Under the pieces are notes generated by a model. The model was not told the origin of the DNA. It searched no databases and was given only the letters and a program-made list of their open reading frames with translations. The position numbers and the translations under genes are program-made. DNA of 64,000 nucleotides, taken from positions 62,001 through 126,000 of the forward strand of contig CAZGHN010000002.1 in NCBI GenBank assembly GCA_964525555.1, given 5' to 3'. This document shows positions 41,569-49,905 of the stretch, piece after piece. Source of the stretch: JAFGHJ01 sp964525555. GTDB taxonomy: Bacteria > Hydrothermota > UBA3072. Position 1 is the stretch's first letter. Each line of letters opens with the position of its first letter.

Positions 41569-43138
41569 GCCCTTTTGCCAACTCTATAGTCCTTTTTATT
41601 AATTTGTTGCCTGGGTTTAATTTCAAAGCTTTCTTCCATAATTCTAAAGCTTCTTTAGTAACACCTCTCTGAAAAAGTATATTACCTTTTTTAAAGTACA
41701 AATCCCAATCTCTAATTCCTGCAGACAAAAGTGTTTCTATTCTAACCTCACAGAGGTCAAAAAGTTTGTTTCTATAATAGTAATCGATGAGAGCTTTAGA
41801 TAATATAACACATTCGGGATCCGATTTGAGTCCCTGTTGATACATTTCTGTGGATTTCTTCTCGTTTCCGAATGTTTCATATAATTTACCTAGATTAAAG
41901 AAGTATTCTCCGAACTCTGGAGCCAAAGATAATCCTTCTTCAAGGCGCTTTATTGCATCTGTTATTTTTCCTTTCCTTGCAAGAATATAGGAATAGTAAA
42001 ATTCAGTATGGGCCGTTTTTATTTCAATATTTTCTAAAATTTGTAGTGCTTCAGAGTCTTTTTTCATTTTTAGAAAAATAATAGCCTTATTTAAAAGTAA
42101 TTTTTCGTTAGTTTCTTCTTTTTTTAAGGCTTTCGACAAATAGTCAAGCGCTTTTTCTGTGTTCCCTTTTAGTTCGTTTAATAGATAAATATTGTTGAGA
42201 GTCGAAGTTCGTTTTACTATCTTTAGACTTTCCTTGAAGCATTTTTCTGATTCTTCAAGATCGTCCATTTTAAAACAAATTATTCCTTTGTAAAAGAGAG
42301 CTTCCGGATCGTTATTTTTAAGTTCGAGGATTCTGTGAAATTCTCTAAGGGCTTCATTAAGCATGCCGATTTTAACAAAAGCAATTCCTAAATTTCTGTG
42401 CTCGTCTATTCTATCTTTGTCTCTTACAAGTGTTTCTCGTTTTATTTCAAGTTCTTTCAGAGCCCCTTTTTTTAAAAGTTCTGAAAGAATTTTTAAAGCT
42501 TTAAATTCTTCTATTGGAAGCACATTAATTAAAGAAGATAAAGTTTTTTCCCCATCTACCTTATTTAGTATCATTTGTTCTTCGTCTGTTAATGATGAAG
42601 AATTGCTCCATTCCGGAGAAATTATTAGGATAGAATCTTTGTCCGGAAGAGAAGATGCTGCTAATTCGTCTTTGAGGGCTGCAGATTCAAGTAAAATATC
42701 GTCAATTTTTATTGAAACCGGTAACCCATCTGGCTGAAAAGGTTCTCTTGATTCAAAAACAAAATATCCTTTTTCCCATCCGGAAAGCTCTATTATTGCA
42801 TCTCTCATTTGCTTTTTTATTTGTTCTGTAAGAGTTTTTTTATCGACTAATTCGAGTTCAATGAAGAGTTCTCCCAAAGGAGTGTTTACTCTTTCCTGTT
42901 GGAGAGCTAAAACTTTTTTCAGATCTTTTTCTTCTACAATCTCATTTTCTACAAGTATAGCCCCAAGTCTATCTTTTCTGTTCATCCAGTGAACGTGAGT
43001 CAATTCTCCTGAGTTTAAGTAAAGATAAACGAGATTTTCTTCATTTGTAATTGCCAATTCTCCTGTTTTACTGCCAATCTGTAACATTTGGAGTATATCT
43101 GTTATTGAAAGATCTGAAAGAGAGCCCTTTATTGGCAT
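41555..43138 (-). CDS. DUF4388 (PATAN-like) domain protein with TPR repeats
   Basis: Protein of 527 residues. Residues 1-105 are DUF4388: KGSLSDLSITDILQMLQIGSKTGELAI, LNSGELTHVHW, a domain found in type IV pilus and gliding regulators such as PatA-like proteins. A DUF4388/GSPII_E_N-like helical segment with RVNTPLGELFIELELV follows. From about residue 240, eight or so TPR units continue to the end. It probably links the MglA and chemosensory proteins to a motor. It lies 1 nt after the DnaA-like gene. Confidence 0.87.
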   Translation of the reverse strand: MPIKGSLSDLSITDILQMLQIGSKTGELAITNEENLVYLYLNSGELTHVHWMNRKDRLGAILVENEIVEEKDLKKVLALQQERVNTPLGELFIELELVDKKTLTEQIKKQMRDAIIELSGWEKGYFVFESREPFQPDGLPVSIKIDDILLESAALKDELAASSLPDKDSILIISPEWSNSSSLTDEEQMILNKVDGEKTLSSLINVLPIEEFKALKILSELLKKGALKELEIKRETLVRDKDRIDEHRNLGIAFVKIGMLNEALREFHRILELKNNDPEALFYKGIICFKMDDLEESEKCFKESLKIVKRTSTLNNIYLLNELKGNTEKALDYLSKALKKEETNEKLLLNKAIIFLKMKKDSEALQILENIEIKTAHTEFYYSYILARKGKITDAIKRLEEGLSLAPEFGEYFFNLGKLYETFGNEKKSTEMYQQGLKSDPECVILSKALIDYYYRNKLFDLCEVRIETLLSAGIRDWDLYFKKGNILFQRGVTKEALELWKKALKLNPGNKLIKRTIELAKGHDGI

Positions 43139-43139
43139 T

Positions 43140-44324
43140 TTAAAAGTCCTCTATTAGCCTGAAACTTTTATCATGTAGAACCATAGTTAATGATTTTTGT
43201 AATATATTTATTTTCTCTTTTGAAACTTCTTCTTCGGGAATGAGCTTTTTTTCTGTAACTTCAAGTTTCTTACGTGCTTTTTCTGCAAGTTGATCTTCTT
43301 CTTCTTCAAGGTTTTCTATCGTTTTAGTAAGCCATTCTACTTTATCTGGGTTAAAAAGTGCTCCCTCTATCTCATGGTTATCTTCTTTAGATAATATGGA
43401 ACTTTTTAATAAATTATTCATGGCAAGCATACCATATCTTTTTTGTAATTCTATAAGTCTTTGTATGTCTGTTGTGTAAGATACGAATTCTCCTGTTAGC
43501 AAATCTAGGTTTTTATCGATGACTTTCTTTATTCTATCTATATTAAATCCTTTCATTTTCCAGACAAACATTTTTGCACGATATTCGTCTCTAAGAGTTT
43601 CTGCTCTTTCTGTTTCAACGAATTTCTCCGGAAAGCCTTTTTTTACGTCCTGAATAAATTTTTCAAATTCGCCTGCTTGTTTCTTCACCTCTTCTTTTTT
43701 CTTTTCTTGCTGGTTTTTTATTTTTTCTTCCTCTTCTAAACGGTCTTTTTCATCAGGTACATAACCAAGCACACGTACTTTTTTAATTGCTCCTATTGCT
43801 TGACTTATTGTTTTTATATCTAACTTTTCAAGTTTCTTTAAAAAACTCTCTGAAAGACCTTTGCCGAGTATTTCTAAGACCTTTCTTTTCGAAACAGAAT
43901 CAAAGTCTTTTATTGGCATGACAACTCCACTTTCTATCCGTGAGAGAATTCTATTTGGGAGATTTATTCCTTTTGGGTGTCTGTCAGCAGTTAGTATAAT
44001 TTTTTTATAACTTGTTTTTGTGTAGTGTTCCAGTATATTGAACAAAACATCAGCAGAAGCTTGTGAAGGTTTTAGTAATTGCAAGTCTTCGATTATTATC
44101 ATGTCATTATTTATATATTGCTTTAGAAGTGAAGGATCTAAATTTTCTGCATCTATGAGTTCAGATATGCCTGTAAATTCTTCCTGCATGGTTTGGATCA
44201 AGAATGTTTTCCCTGAGCCTGAAGGTCCGTATATGAAAAGAGGATTAACTTCTACGGAAGTAAGTGCTTTCTTTATGGCTTTAATAACTTCTAAGTTAAA
44301 ATTTGAGTAAATTATTTCATCCAA
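43140..44324 (-). CDS. DnaA/Hda-like AAA+ ATPase with coiled-coil C terminus
   Basis: Protein of 394 residues. Residues 1-165 match the DnaA/Hda AAA+ core: PLFIYGPSGSGKTFLIQTM (Walker A), MIIIEDLQLLKPSQASAD (Walker B), ILTADRHPKGINLPNRILSRIESGVV (sensor and Arg box). The DnaA DNA-binding domain is absent; instead there is a Lys/Glu coiled coil (195-230) and an RDEYRAKMFVWKMKGFNIDRIKKVIDKN-like helical unit resembling scaffold proteins of polarity clusters. It is not the replication initiator. It lies 1 nt after mglA and 1 nt before the DUF4388 gene. Residue run above is longer in the protein; see 43500-43640. Confidence 0.8.
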   Translation of the reverse strand: MDEIIYSNFNLEVIKAIKKALTSVEVNPLFIYGPSGSGKTFLIQTMQEEFTGISELIDAENLDPSLLKQYINNDMIIIEDLQLLKPSQASADVLFNILEHYTKTSYKKIILTADRHPKGINLPNRILSRIESGVVMPIKDFDSVSKRKVLEILGKGLSESFLKKLEKLDIKTISQAIGAIKKVRVLGYVPDEKDRLEEEEKIKNQQEKKKEEVKKQAGEFEKFIQDVKKGFPEKFVETERAETLRDEYRAKMFVWKMKGFNIDRIKKVIDKNLDLLTGEFVSYTTDIQRLIELQKRYGMLAMNNLLKSSILSKEDNHEIEGALFNPDKVEWLTKTIENLEEEEDQLAEKARKKLEVTEKKLIPEEEVSKEKINILQKSLTMVLHDKSFRLIEDF

Positions 44325-44325
44325 A

Positions 44326-44919
44326 TCAATTTCCTAATTTGTTTTTTACTTGTTTTAAGACTTCTGTTCCAATAGTTTTAAAGACTTCAATAATTCCTTC
44401 ACCTGTAGTTGCTGTGGAAGGAAAAGAAGGATAATGATCAGGATTTAGATCTCTTTCTAGTTCTTCTATCGACAAAATATCGTCCAGGTCTCTTTTGTTA
44501 TATTCCATAATGATGGGGACCTCTTCAAGTTTAAGGTTATTATTTTCCATGTTTTCAATCATATTTTCCCAACTCCAAAGATTGTCTTCAGCTCTACTCC
44601 TAAGGGAATCTGCTACAAAAACAACTCCGTCTGCACCCTTTAAAACCAATTTTCTGGTAGAATCGTATATTACTTGACCGGGAACGGTATATATCTGGAG
44701 TCTTGTATTGAAACCTTTAAAAGAACCTAATTCAACGGGCATGAAATCGAAGAAAAGAGTTCTGTCTTGTTTTGTTGCCATCGAAACAATGTCGGATTTC
44801 CGTTGGTCTGGTATTTGAGTAAAAATGTATTTAACATTGGTGGTTTTTCCTGCCCTTCCTGGTCCATAATACACTATTTTACAGACGATTTCTCTAGATG
44901 CATATTTTATTACAGCCAT
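44326..44919 (-). CDS. mglA: MglA-type Ras-like GTPase
   Basis: Protein of 197 residues. G1 is GPGRAGKTT at 19-27, the family hallmark DRTLFFDFMPVELG follows, G3 is TVPGQVIYDSTRKLVLKG with the altered DxxG typical of MglA, and G4 is NKRD at 141-144. MglA sets the leading pole and directs type IV pili and gliding machinery in Myxococcus and Thermus. The GTPase-activating Roadblock protein MglB is not encoded nearby. It is 9 nt downstream of accC. Confidence 0.93.
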   Translation of the reverse strand: MAVIKYASREIVCKIVYYGPGRAGKTTNVKYIFTQIPDQRKSDIVSMATKQDRTLFFDFMPVELGSFKGFNTRLQIYTVPGQVIYDSTRKLVLKGADGVVFVADSLRSRAEDNLWSWENMIENMENNNLKLEEVPIIMEYNKRDLDDILSIEELERDLNPDHYPSFPSTATTGEGIIEVFKTIGTEVLKQVKNKLGN

Positions 44920-44928
44920 TTTTTCATA

Positions 44929-46269
44929 TTAATATCCGAGTCTCTTCAGAAAGTTTGTATTTATTCTTCCTTCAATAAAATCTGGATGAGATAGAATTTC
45001 TTTATGCAGCGGTATTGTCGTAGGGACTCCTCTTATTACTAATTCATCTAAAGCTCTGAGCATTCTTGTTCTGCTTTGTTCACGATCTTCTCCATAGGAA
45101 ATTAATTTGATAAGAAGTGAATCATAATTAGGAGGAATATTGTAGCCCTGATAAATATGAGAGTCTATTCTTATGCCGGTTCCTCCCGGCAGATGAAGGG
45201 CATGTATTGTTCCGGGTCTTGGTGCAAATCCGGAGGATGGATCTTCGGCATTTATTCGTATTTCTATGGCATGCCCTTTTATTTTTATCTCTTTTTGAGA
45301 TGGCAGTAAAATACGGGACCCGTTTGCTATTTTTATCTGTTCGGCAATTATATCGATTCCTGAAGTAAGTTCCGTTACCGGATGTTCGACCTGTATTCGG
45401 GTGTTCATTTCCATAAAATAAAAATTACTTTTTTCGTCTAGTATAAATTCGATGGTTCCCGCAGACTTATAGCCTAATTTCTTAACTCCTTTCTTAGCTG
45501 TTTCTCCCATTTCTCGACGAAGATTTTCATCTACTGCCGTAGAAGGAGCTTCTTCAGTCAGCTTTTGATGTCTTCTTTGAATAGAGCATTCTCTTTCTCC
45601 AAGATGAATGACGTTTCCTTGAGAGTCAGCGAGGATTTGTATTTCTATATGACGTGGGTTTTCGATAGCTTTTTCTATATATAATCTGCTATCTCCAAAT
45701 GTGACTTGAGCTTCTGATTGCGCCATTACAAAACCCGTTTTAAGTTCAAGGTCGTTTGTTGCCAAACGCATACCTCTTCCTCCTCCTCCCGCAACGGCTT
45801 TTATCAGAACAGGATAGCCGATTTTTTTTGCTGCTTTAAGGGCTTCTTGTTCGTTTTCTATCGTCCCATTGCTGCCAGGTGTCACCGGTACGCCAGCTTC
45901 TCGCATAAATTTTTTAGCTTCAGCTTTATCTCCCATTTTTTTTATGTTCTCAGAAGAAGGCCCGATAAAAATAAATTTATTGTCTTCGCATGCTTCTGCG
46001 AAAGAGGGATTTTCTGCAAGAAACCCATATCCAGGATGTATTGCATCTGCTCCTGTTATTTCCGCGGCTGCGATAATGCGAGGTATGTTTAGATAGCTTT
46101 CAGAAGGAGGAGCTTTACCTATGCAGACTGATTCGTCAGCAAAACTTACATGTAGGGAATGTTTATCGACTTCAGAGAAGACAGCTACGGTTTTGACGCC
46201 TAAATCTTTGGCTGCTCTAATAATTCTTAGAGCTATTTCTCCTCTATTCGCAATAAGGATTTTTTTCAT
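44929..46269 (-). CDS. accC: Biotin carboxylase (acetyl-CoA carboxylase subunit)
   Basis: Protein of 446 residues: KKILIANRGEIALRIIRAAK start, ATP-grasp loop KAVAGGGGRGMR, and EMNTRIQVEHPVTE. It carboxylates biotin on AccB using bicarbonate and ATP. It is separated from accB by pilT, with 4 nt between pilT and accC. The carboxyltransferase genes (accA, accD) are not in this window. Confidence 0.96.
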   Translation of the reverse strand: MKKILIANRGEIALRIIRAAKDLGVKTVAVFSEVDKHSLHVSFADESVCIGKAPPSESYLNIPRIIAAAEITGADAIHPGYGFLAENPSFAEACEDNKFIFIGPSSENIKKMGDKAEAKKFMREAGVPVTPGSNGTIENEQEALKAAKKIGYPVLIKAVAGGGGRGMRLATNDLELKTGFVMAQSEAQVTFGDSRLYIEKAIENPRHIEIQILADSQGNVIHLGERECSIQRRHQKLTEEAPSTAVDENLRREMGETAKKGVKKLGYKSAGTIEFILDEKSNFYFMEMNTRIQVEHPVTELTSGIDIIAEQIKIANGSRILLPSQKEIKIKGHAIEIRINAEDPSSGFAPRPGTIHALHLPGGTGIRIDSHIYQGYNIPPNYDSLLIKLISYGEDREQSRTRMLRALDELVIRGVPTTIPLHKEILSHPDFIEGRINTNFLKRLGY

Positions 46270-46273
46270 TCTG

Positions 46274-47356
46274 TTACCAGCGTTTAGCCGACTGTTCGAT
46301 TCCTTTAAGCCTCATCTTAAATTCATCAGGATTATTGACGTTTTCGAGAGCGGTTTCAAGATCAACGATCCTATCTTTGTAAAGTTTCATAACGCTTTGG
46401 TCAAAGGAATGCATGTTGTATTTCTCTCCTTCTCTGATTGCGTCTAAGATTGCCCTGGTTTTTTCTTCATCAAGCAGGTATTCTCTTATAGTTGGAGTTG
46501 AAACAAGAACTTCTGTGGCCGGAATACGTCCTGTACCATCCATTTTTGCAAGTAACCGCAGGGAGATTATTCCTTTTAGTACACTGGAAAGCAAGACTCT
46601 TATATGATGGTGTTGGTAAGGAGGGAAAAAAGTTATTATTCTGTTTATGGTTTCGGGAGCGTTTAATGTATGGAGTGTTGAAAAAACCAGATGGCCAGTA
46701 TCGGCTGCTTTTATTGCTGTTTCCATAGTTTCGGCATCACGTATTTCGCCGATCATGACAATGTCGGGATCTTGCCTGAGTATATATCTTAATGAATTCG
46801 CGAAACTTTTAGTATCTGTGCCTATTTCTCTCTGAGAAATTATTGATTTTTTATCGGTCAAGAGATATTCTATTGGATCTTCGATAGTAATAATATGCTT
46901 TCTTTTGTTCTCGTTGATGTAATCTATCATTGAAGCCAAAGTAGTTGATTTTCCTGAACCAGTTGTCCCTGTTACTAAAACCAGTCCTCTTGATGCGAAA
47001 GCTAATTCGTTGAGTACGGTCGGAAGCGCGAGCTCTTGTATCGTTTTTATTACTCGTGATATAGGTCTTATAGCGAGGGCTATACTGCCTCTCTGGATAT
47101 AAATATTTACTCTGAATCTTGATATACCTGGTATTCCAATACCAAAATCCGCCTCTTTTTCTTTTAAAAACGATTCTTGTTGTTTTTTTGTCATTAGAGA
47201 GGATGCGGCAATTCTTACGTCTTCCTTGCTCATTTTATTCATCTCCATAGGTGTAAGTTCGCCGTTTATTCTTAAAATAGGGGGCGTTCCGACCTTTATG
47301 TGGAGATCGGAAGCATCAGCATCAATCATTTTCTTTAAAATTGGTTTAAGGTCCAT
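46274..47356 (-). CDS. pilT: Type IV pilus retraction ATPase PilT
   Basis: Protein of 360 residues. Walker A is LVTGTTGSGKSTTLA, Asp box TIEDPIEYLL, Walker B DIVMIGEIRDAETM, His box HLVFSTLHT, and AIRPI, a motif found in PilT rather than PilB. It retracts pili for twitching. It lies between accB (3 nt) and accC (4 nt) at the start of the operon that also encodes MglA and the chemosensory proteins. PilB, PilC and pilins are not present here. Confidence 0.95.
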   Translation of the reverse strand: MDLKPILKKMIDADASDLHIKVGTPPILRINGELTPMEMNKMSKEDVRIAASSLMTKKQQESFLKEKEADFGIGIPGISRFRVNIYIQRGSIALAIRPISRVIKTIQELALPTVLNELAFASRGLVLVTGTTGSGKSTTLASMIDYINENKRKHIITIEDPIEYLLTDKKSIISQREIGTDTKSFANSLRYILRQDPDIVMIGEIRDAETMETAIKAADTGHLVFSTLHTLNAPETINRIITFFPPYQHHHIRVLLSSVLKGIISLRLLAKMDGTGRIPATEVLVSTPTIREYLLDEEKTRAILDAIREGEKYNMHSFDQSVMKLYKDRIVDLETALENVNNPDEFKMRLKGIEQSAKRW

Positions 47357-47359
47357 AAA

Positions 47360-47803
47360 TTACGATTTCCTAACCTTAAATAAAGGTTGGTTATATTCAA
47401 CTGGATCTTCATTTGAGACTAAAACTTCAACAATTTCGCCTTTTATATCAGATTCGATTTCATTCAATATTTTCATAGCTTCTATAATGCAAACCACGTC
47501 TCCTTTCTTGATTTTGTCTCCTAAGTCAATATATGGAGGGGCATCGGGAGTCGGTGCTCTGTAAAAAGTTCCTACCATAGGAGATTTTATAATGTGTATG
47601 TCGGATTCTTCTTTTATGGTTTCTTCTCCAGATTCAAGTTTTTGTGTTTCTTTGTTTTTTAAATTGGTTACTGATACCTTCGGGGCAGAGCCTTTTTTAT
47701 TTTTTGATATTTTTAATCTTGTCCAGAACCGCTGAAATTCGATTTCTTCTACATTACTTTCTTCGAACAATTCTATCATTTTTTTGATAAATCTTATATT
47801 CAT
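47360..47803 (-). CDS. accB: Biotin carboxyl carrier protein
   Basis: Protein of 147 residues: helical N segment, linker rich in Lys, Glu and Ser (GSAPKVSVTNLKNKETQ), and biotinyl domain with PMVGTFYRAPTPDAPPY and biotin Lys in EAMKILNEI. The usual AMKLMN is AMKILNEI here. It is first in the 21-gene run, with the promoter at 47832-47860 and GGGGGG before ATG 47803. Confidence 0.95.
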   Translation of the reverse strand: MNIRFIKKMIELFEESNVEEIEFQRFWTRLKISKNKKGSAPKVSVTNLKNKETQKLESGEETIKEESDIHIIKSPMVGTFYRAPTPDAPPYIDLGDKIKKGDVVCIIEAMKILNEIESDIKGEIVEVLVSNEDPVEYNQPLFKVRKS

Positions 47804-47831
47804 TGTTCCCCCCTACGTTATCATTTCTTAA

Positions 47832-47860
47832 AATATATGAAATAAGAGACTATAAGTCAA
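47832..47860 (-). promoter_or_regulatory. Promoter of the accB-pilT-accC-mglA-che-recA operon
   Basis: Minus-strand TTGACT (47860-47855), exact 17-bp spacer, TATATT (47837-47832). It is the only clear promoter found upstream of 18 kb of tightly packed leftward genes. Confidence 0.75.
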
Positions 47861-48134
47861 GAGGGTAATCCCCCATAGACATATGCACTGAAAAGTCAGA
47901 GCTGCAAGTGTAACGGAATTCAAAAAATAAAGGATAAAATCCTAAAAAATCAACAGAAAATCCAGGAGACAGAATTTAAAACACAAAAACCATCCTCTCA
48001 AAAAGGGTAACTACAGTAGGGCATCTTTAAATCAAATCGATTGTTTTCAATGGTTTCCTTATTTATACCTTTAATTTTTGATTTATAGCATAAATTACCA
48101 TCCATGCAAATCGTAGAAGACAAGGTAAAAACAC

Positions 48135-48162
48135 TTGACATCCAAAATTTGTTGCTTAAATT
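48135..48162 (+). promoter_or_regulatory. Promoter of the PH-domain gene
   Basis: TTGACA (48135-48140), 16-bp spacer, TAAATT (48157-48162), about 25 nt before ATG 48195. Confidence 0.55.
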
Positions 48163-48194
48163 TTTCTACATTAAAGGAGAGAAGAAAAAAAGTC

Positions 48195-48734
48195 ATGGAT
48201 TCTGAATATCAAGATATAGCTTTGAGGGAAACAAGCATGCATCCCTCCTGGCTTAATTATGTAGGACAATTCTTTTTTGCTTTAATCTTTTTTATCGTTG
48301 CGATTGTTATGTACTTCAAGAATATCAAGTGGTTCCCGCTTATTGCAGTTTTTCTGGGGATTGCTATTCTTATAAAAGTTCTTTTAACGAGATTTTCGTT
48401 TACATACACTATAACGAAAGATTGTGTTCGCTCTCGGAATGGACTTATCGCAAGAAATGAAAGCGAAATAAGAATAACAGATATAAAAGAAGTGGGTGTT
48501 TCCCAGAGTATATGGCAAAGGCTTTTGGGTCTTGGAGGCGTATATTTTGCTTCTGCTGGTACCGGCGGAGTGGAAGTTACCTTTGAGGGTGTTTATGATC
48601 CTTATGAGATAAAAGACTGTGTTAATGAAATTCGTAAATCTCCACCAGCTTTTGATAAAAAAAGATGTCAACAGTGCGGAGAGTTTATCTGGATAAACGC
48701 AAAAATCTGTCCTTATTGTAAAAATCAATTTTAA
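48195..48734 (+). CDS. PH domain (bPH2/YdbS-like) membrane protein with zinc ribbon
   Basis: Protein of 179 residues: two membrane helices (QFFFALIFFIVAIVMYF, FPLIAVFLGIAILIKVL), then a bacterial PH domain (TYTITKDCVRSRNGLIARNESEIRITDIKEVGV), and a C-terminal zinc ribbon with C-x2-C pairs (CQQCGEF, CPYCKNQ). The domain order matches bPH2 proteins of unknown function. ATG 48195 lies 15 nt after AAAGGAG, a long gap, but no other start is in frame. The frame is open to 48135 only through the promoter. Confidence 0.8.
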   Translation: MDSEYQDIALRETSMHPSWLNYVGQFFFALIFFIVAIVMYFKNIKWFPLIAVFLGIAILIKVLLTRFSFTYTITKDCVRSRNGLIARNESEIRITDIKEVGVSQSIWQRLLGLGGVYFASAGTGGVEVTFEGVYDPYEIKDCVNEIRKSPPAFDKKRCQQCGEFIWINAKICPYCKNQF

Positions 48735-48854
48735 GGACAATAGCAAAATATTAATAATTGACTTTAAGGATGTAAAAGTTAGGTTAAAGCAGAAGTTTTA
48801 ATGTTTTTGAACTTTGATCTGTGTATAGAAATATAATATAAAAAAGGGGGAAAG

Positions 48855-49502
48855 ATGTTTAAAGGCAAGATAATAATATTTGTAATGGGTTTTTTTGTTT
48901 TGTTAGCTTTAGAATGTAGGAAAGCTGTATCGGAGGAGCTTAAATCCGGGAAAGTTGAAAAATCTGTTTATACTAACAAATATTTCGGGTTTATTTTAAA
49001 ATTGCCTGAAGATTGGAGTATACAGAGCGAGGAGACGAGTAAGGAAATAATGGAAACAGGAAAAGAAGTTGTTGCAGGTGACAACAAAAATCTACAAAAA
49101 GCCCTTGACAAAGCCGATGAGCAAAGTTTGTTTTTTTTCGCCGCCTATAAATATCCTGTGGGAACACCGGGCAAGTACAATCCAAATATTATTGGTATGG
49201 CCGAGAAAATAAGCGCCGTTCCTGATATTAAGAGTGGAGCCGATTACCTTTTTCATGCAAGAAGGCTTCTAGAGATGAGTCAGATGGAAGTTTCTTTTGG
49301 AAAAAAAATTACAAAGGAGGACATTGGAGGTGTTGAATTTGACGCAATGTATGTTAGTTTATCCTTCGGCAGAATACTGATAAAGCAAAAGTATTATGCT
49401 GCTATTATGAAAGGATATGCGGTTTCTTTTATTATATCTTATATAGACGAAGAGGGAGAGTTATCCTTGGAAAATATTCTGGCAACAGCTAAATTTGAGT
49501 AA
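48855..49502 (+). CDS. Predicted lipoprotein of unknown function
   Basis: Protein of 215 residues, family not recognised. Signal MFKGKIIIFVMGFFVLLALEC has a lipoprotein-like Cys at 21; the mature part begins charged and contains NKYFGFILKLPEDWSIQ, like the PsbP/DUF1795 type of small alpha-beta lipoproteins, and ends with GYAVSFIISYIDEEGE. An AAAAAGGGGG site precedes ATG 48855; TATAAT at 48832-48837 is a likely -10 box. Confidence 0.7.
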   Translation: MFKGKIIIFVMGFFVLLALECRKAVSEELKSGKVEKSVYTNKYFGFILKLPEDWSIQSEETSKEIMETGKEVVAGDNKNLQKALDKADEQSLFFFAAYKYPVGTPGKYNPNIIGMAEKISAVPDIKSGADYLFHARRLLEMSQMEVSFGKKITKEDIGGVEFDAMYVSLSFGRILIKQKYYAAIMKGYAVSFIISYIDEEGELSLENILATAKFE

Positions 49503-49905
49503 AAATTTTTTAGGATTTTATGACAAAAAATCAGGGATTGAGGATAATAATATCTATATGATTTTATAAAGTCATCGATACTCGGACTGCGAATGTCTAT
49601 TTTTTATATCCCGGTGCGTACATATAGGCCTCGAATTTGTTTTTTGCTCGTTTTTTTTGTAAAACCAGAAATTAAAGAGAAATAAGAAAAAAAAGCCAGA
49701 CCTGAACATTTTATTTTCATAATAAGCCTTTTTTTAAGGTTTATTTATCCAAGGCAAACTGTGAGAATTATGAGCTTTTAACCTTGACTTATGAACAAAA
49801 AAACTTATTCTTAAGATAGTGACAGTCTAACAGTTAAGGTATATATTTTACTTGTTCGAATAAAAAGATGAAATTTTTCATATTTAGAGAAAAGGGAGGG
49901 TAAGG
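49503..49905. other. Spacer upstream of NHL-type lipoprotein
   Basis: About 400 bp without a gene. A near-perfect inverted repeat AATAAGCCTT/AAGGTTTATT with a T5 loop lies at 49721-49745 but is not followed by a T run, so a terminator is doubtful. The downstream promoter is at 49819-49847. Confidence 0.45.
49819..49847 (+). promoter_or_regulatory. Promoter of the NHL-type lipoprotein gene
   Basis: GTGACA (49819-49824), 17-bp spacer, TATATT (49842-49847), leader of about 50 nt before AAAGGGAGGG and ATG 49906. Confidence 0.5.

Larger units (their letters stand above)
47804..48194. other. Divergent spacer accB / PH-domain gene
   Basis: About 390 bp. The accB promoter lies at the left end and a TTGACA/TAAATT promoter at the right end. 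Bases 47870-48100 have no gene and no repeat of the families found elsewhere. A 33-codon open frame from ATG 48104 overlaps the next gene start and has no ribosome site. Confidence 0.5.

Noticed and set aside
48104..48205. 33-codon leader peptide before the PH-domain gene
   Set aside because: No ribosome site; most of it overlaps the promoter and the real start.
49721..49745. Inverted repeat as a rho-independent terminator
   Set aside because: The stem has a mismatch and no T run follows on either strand.
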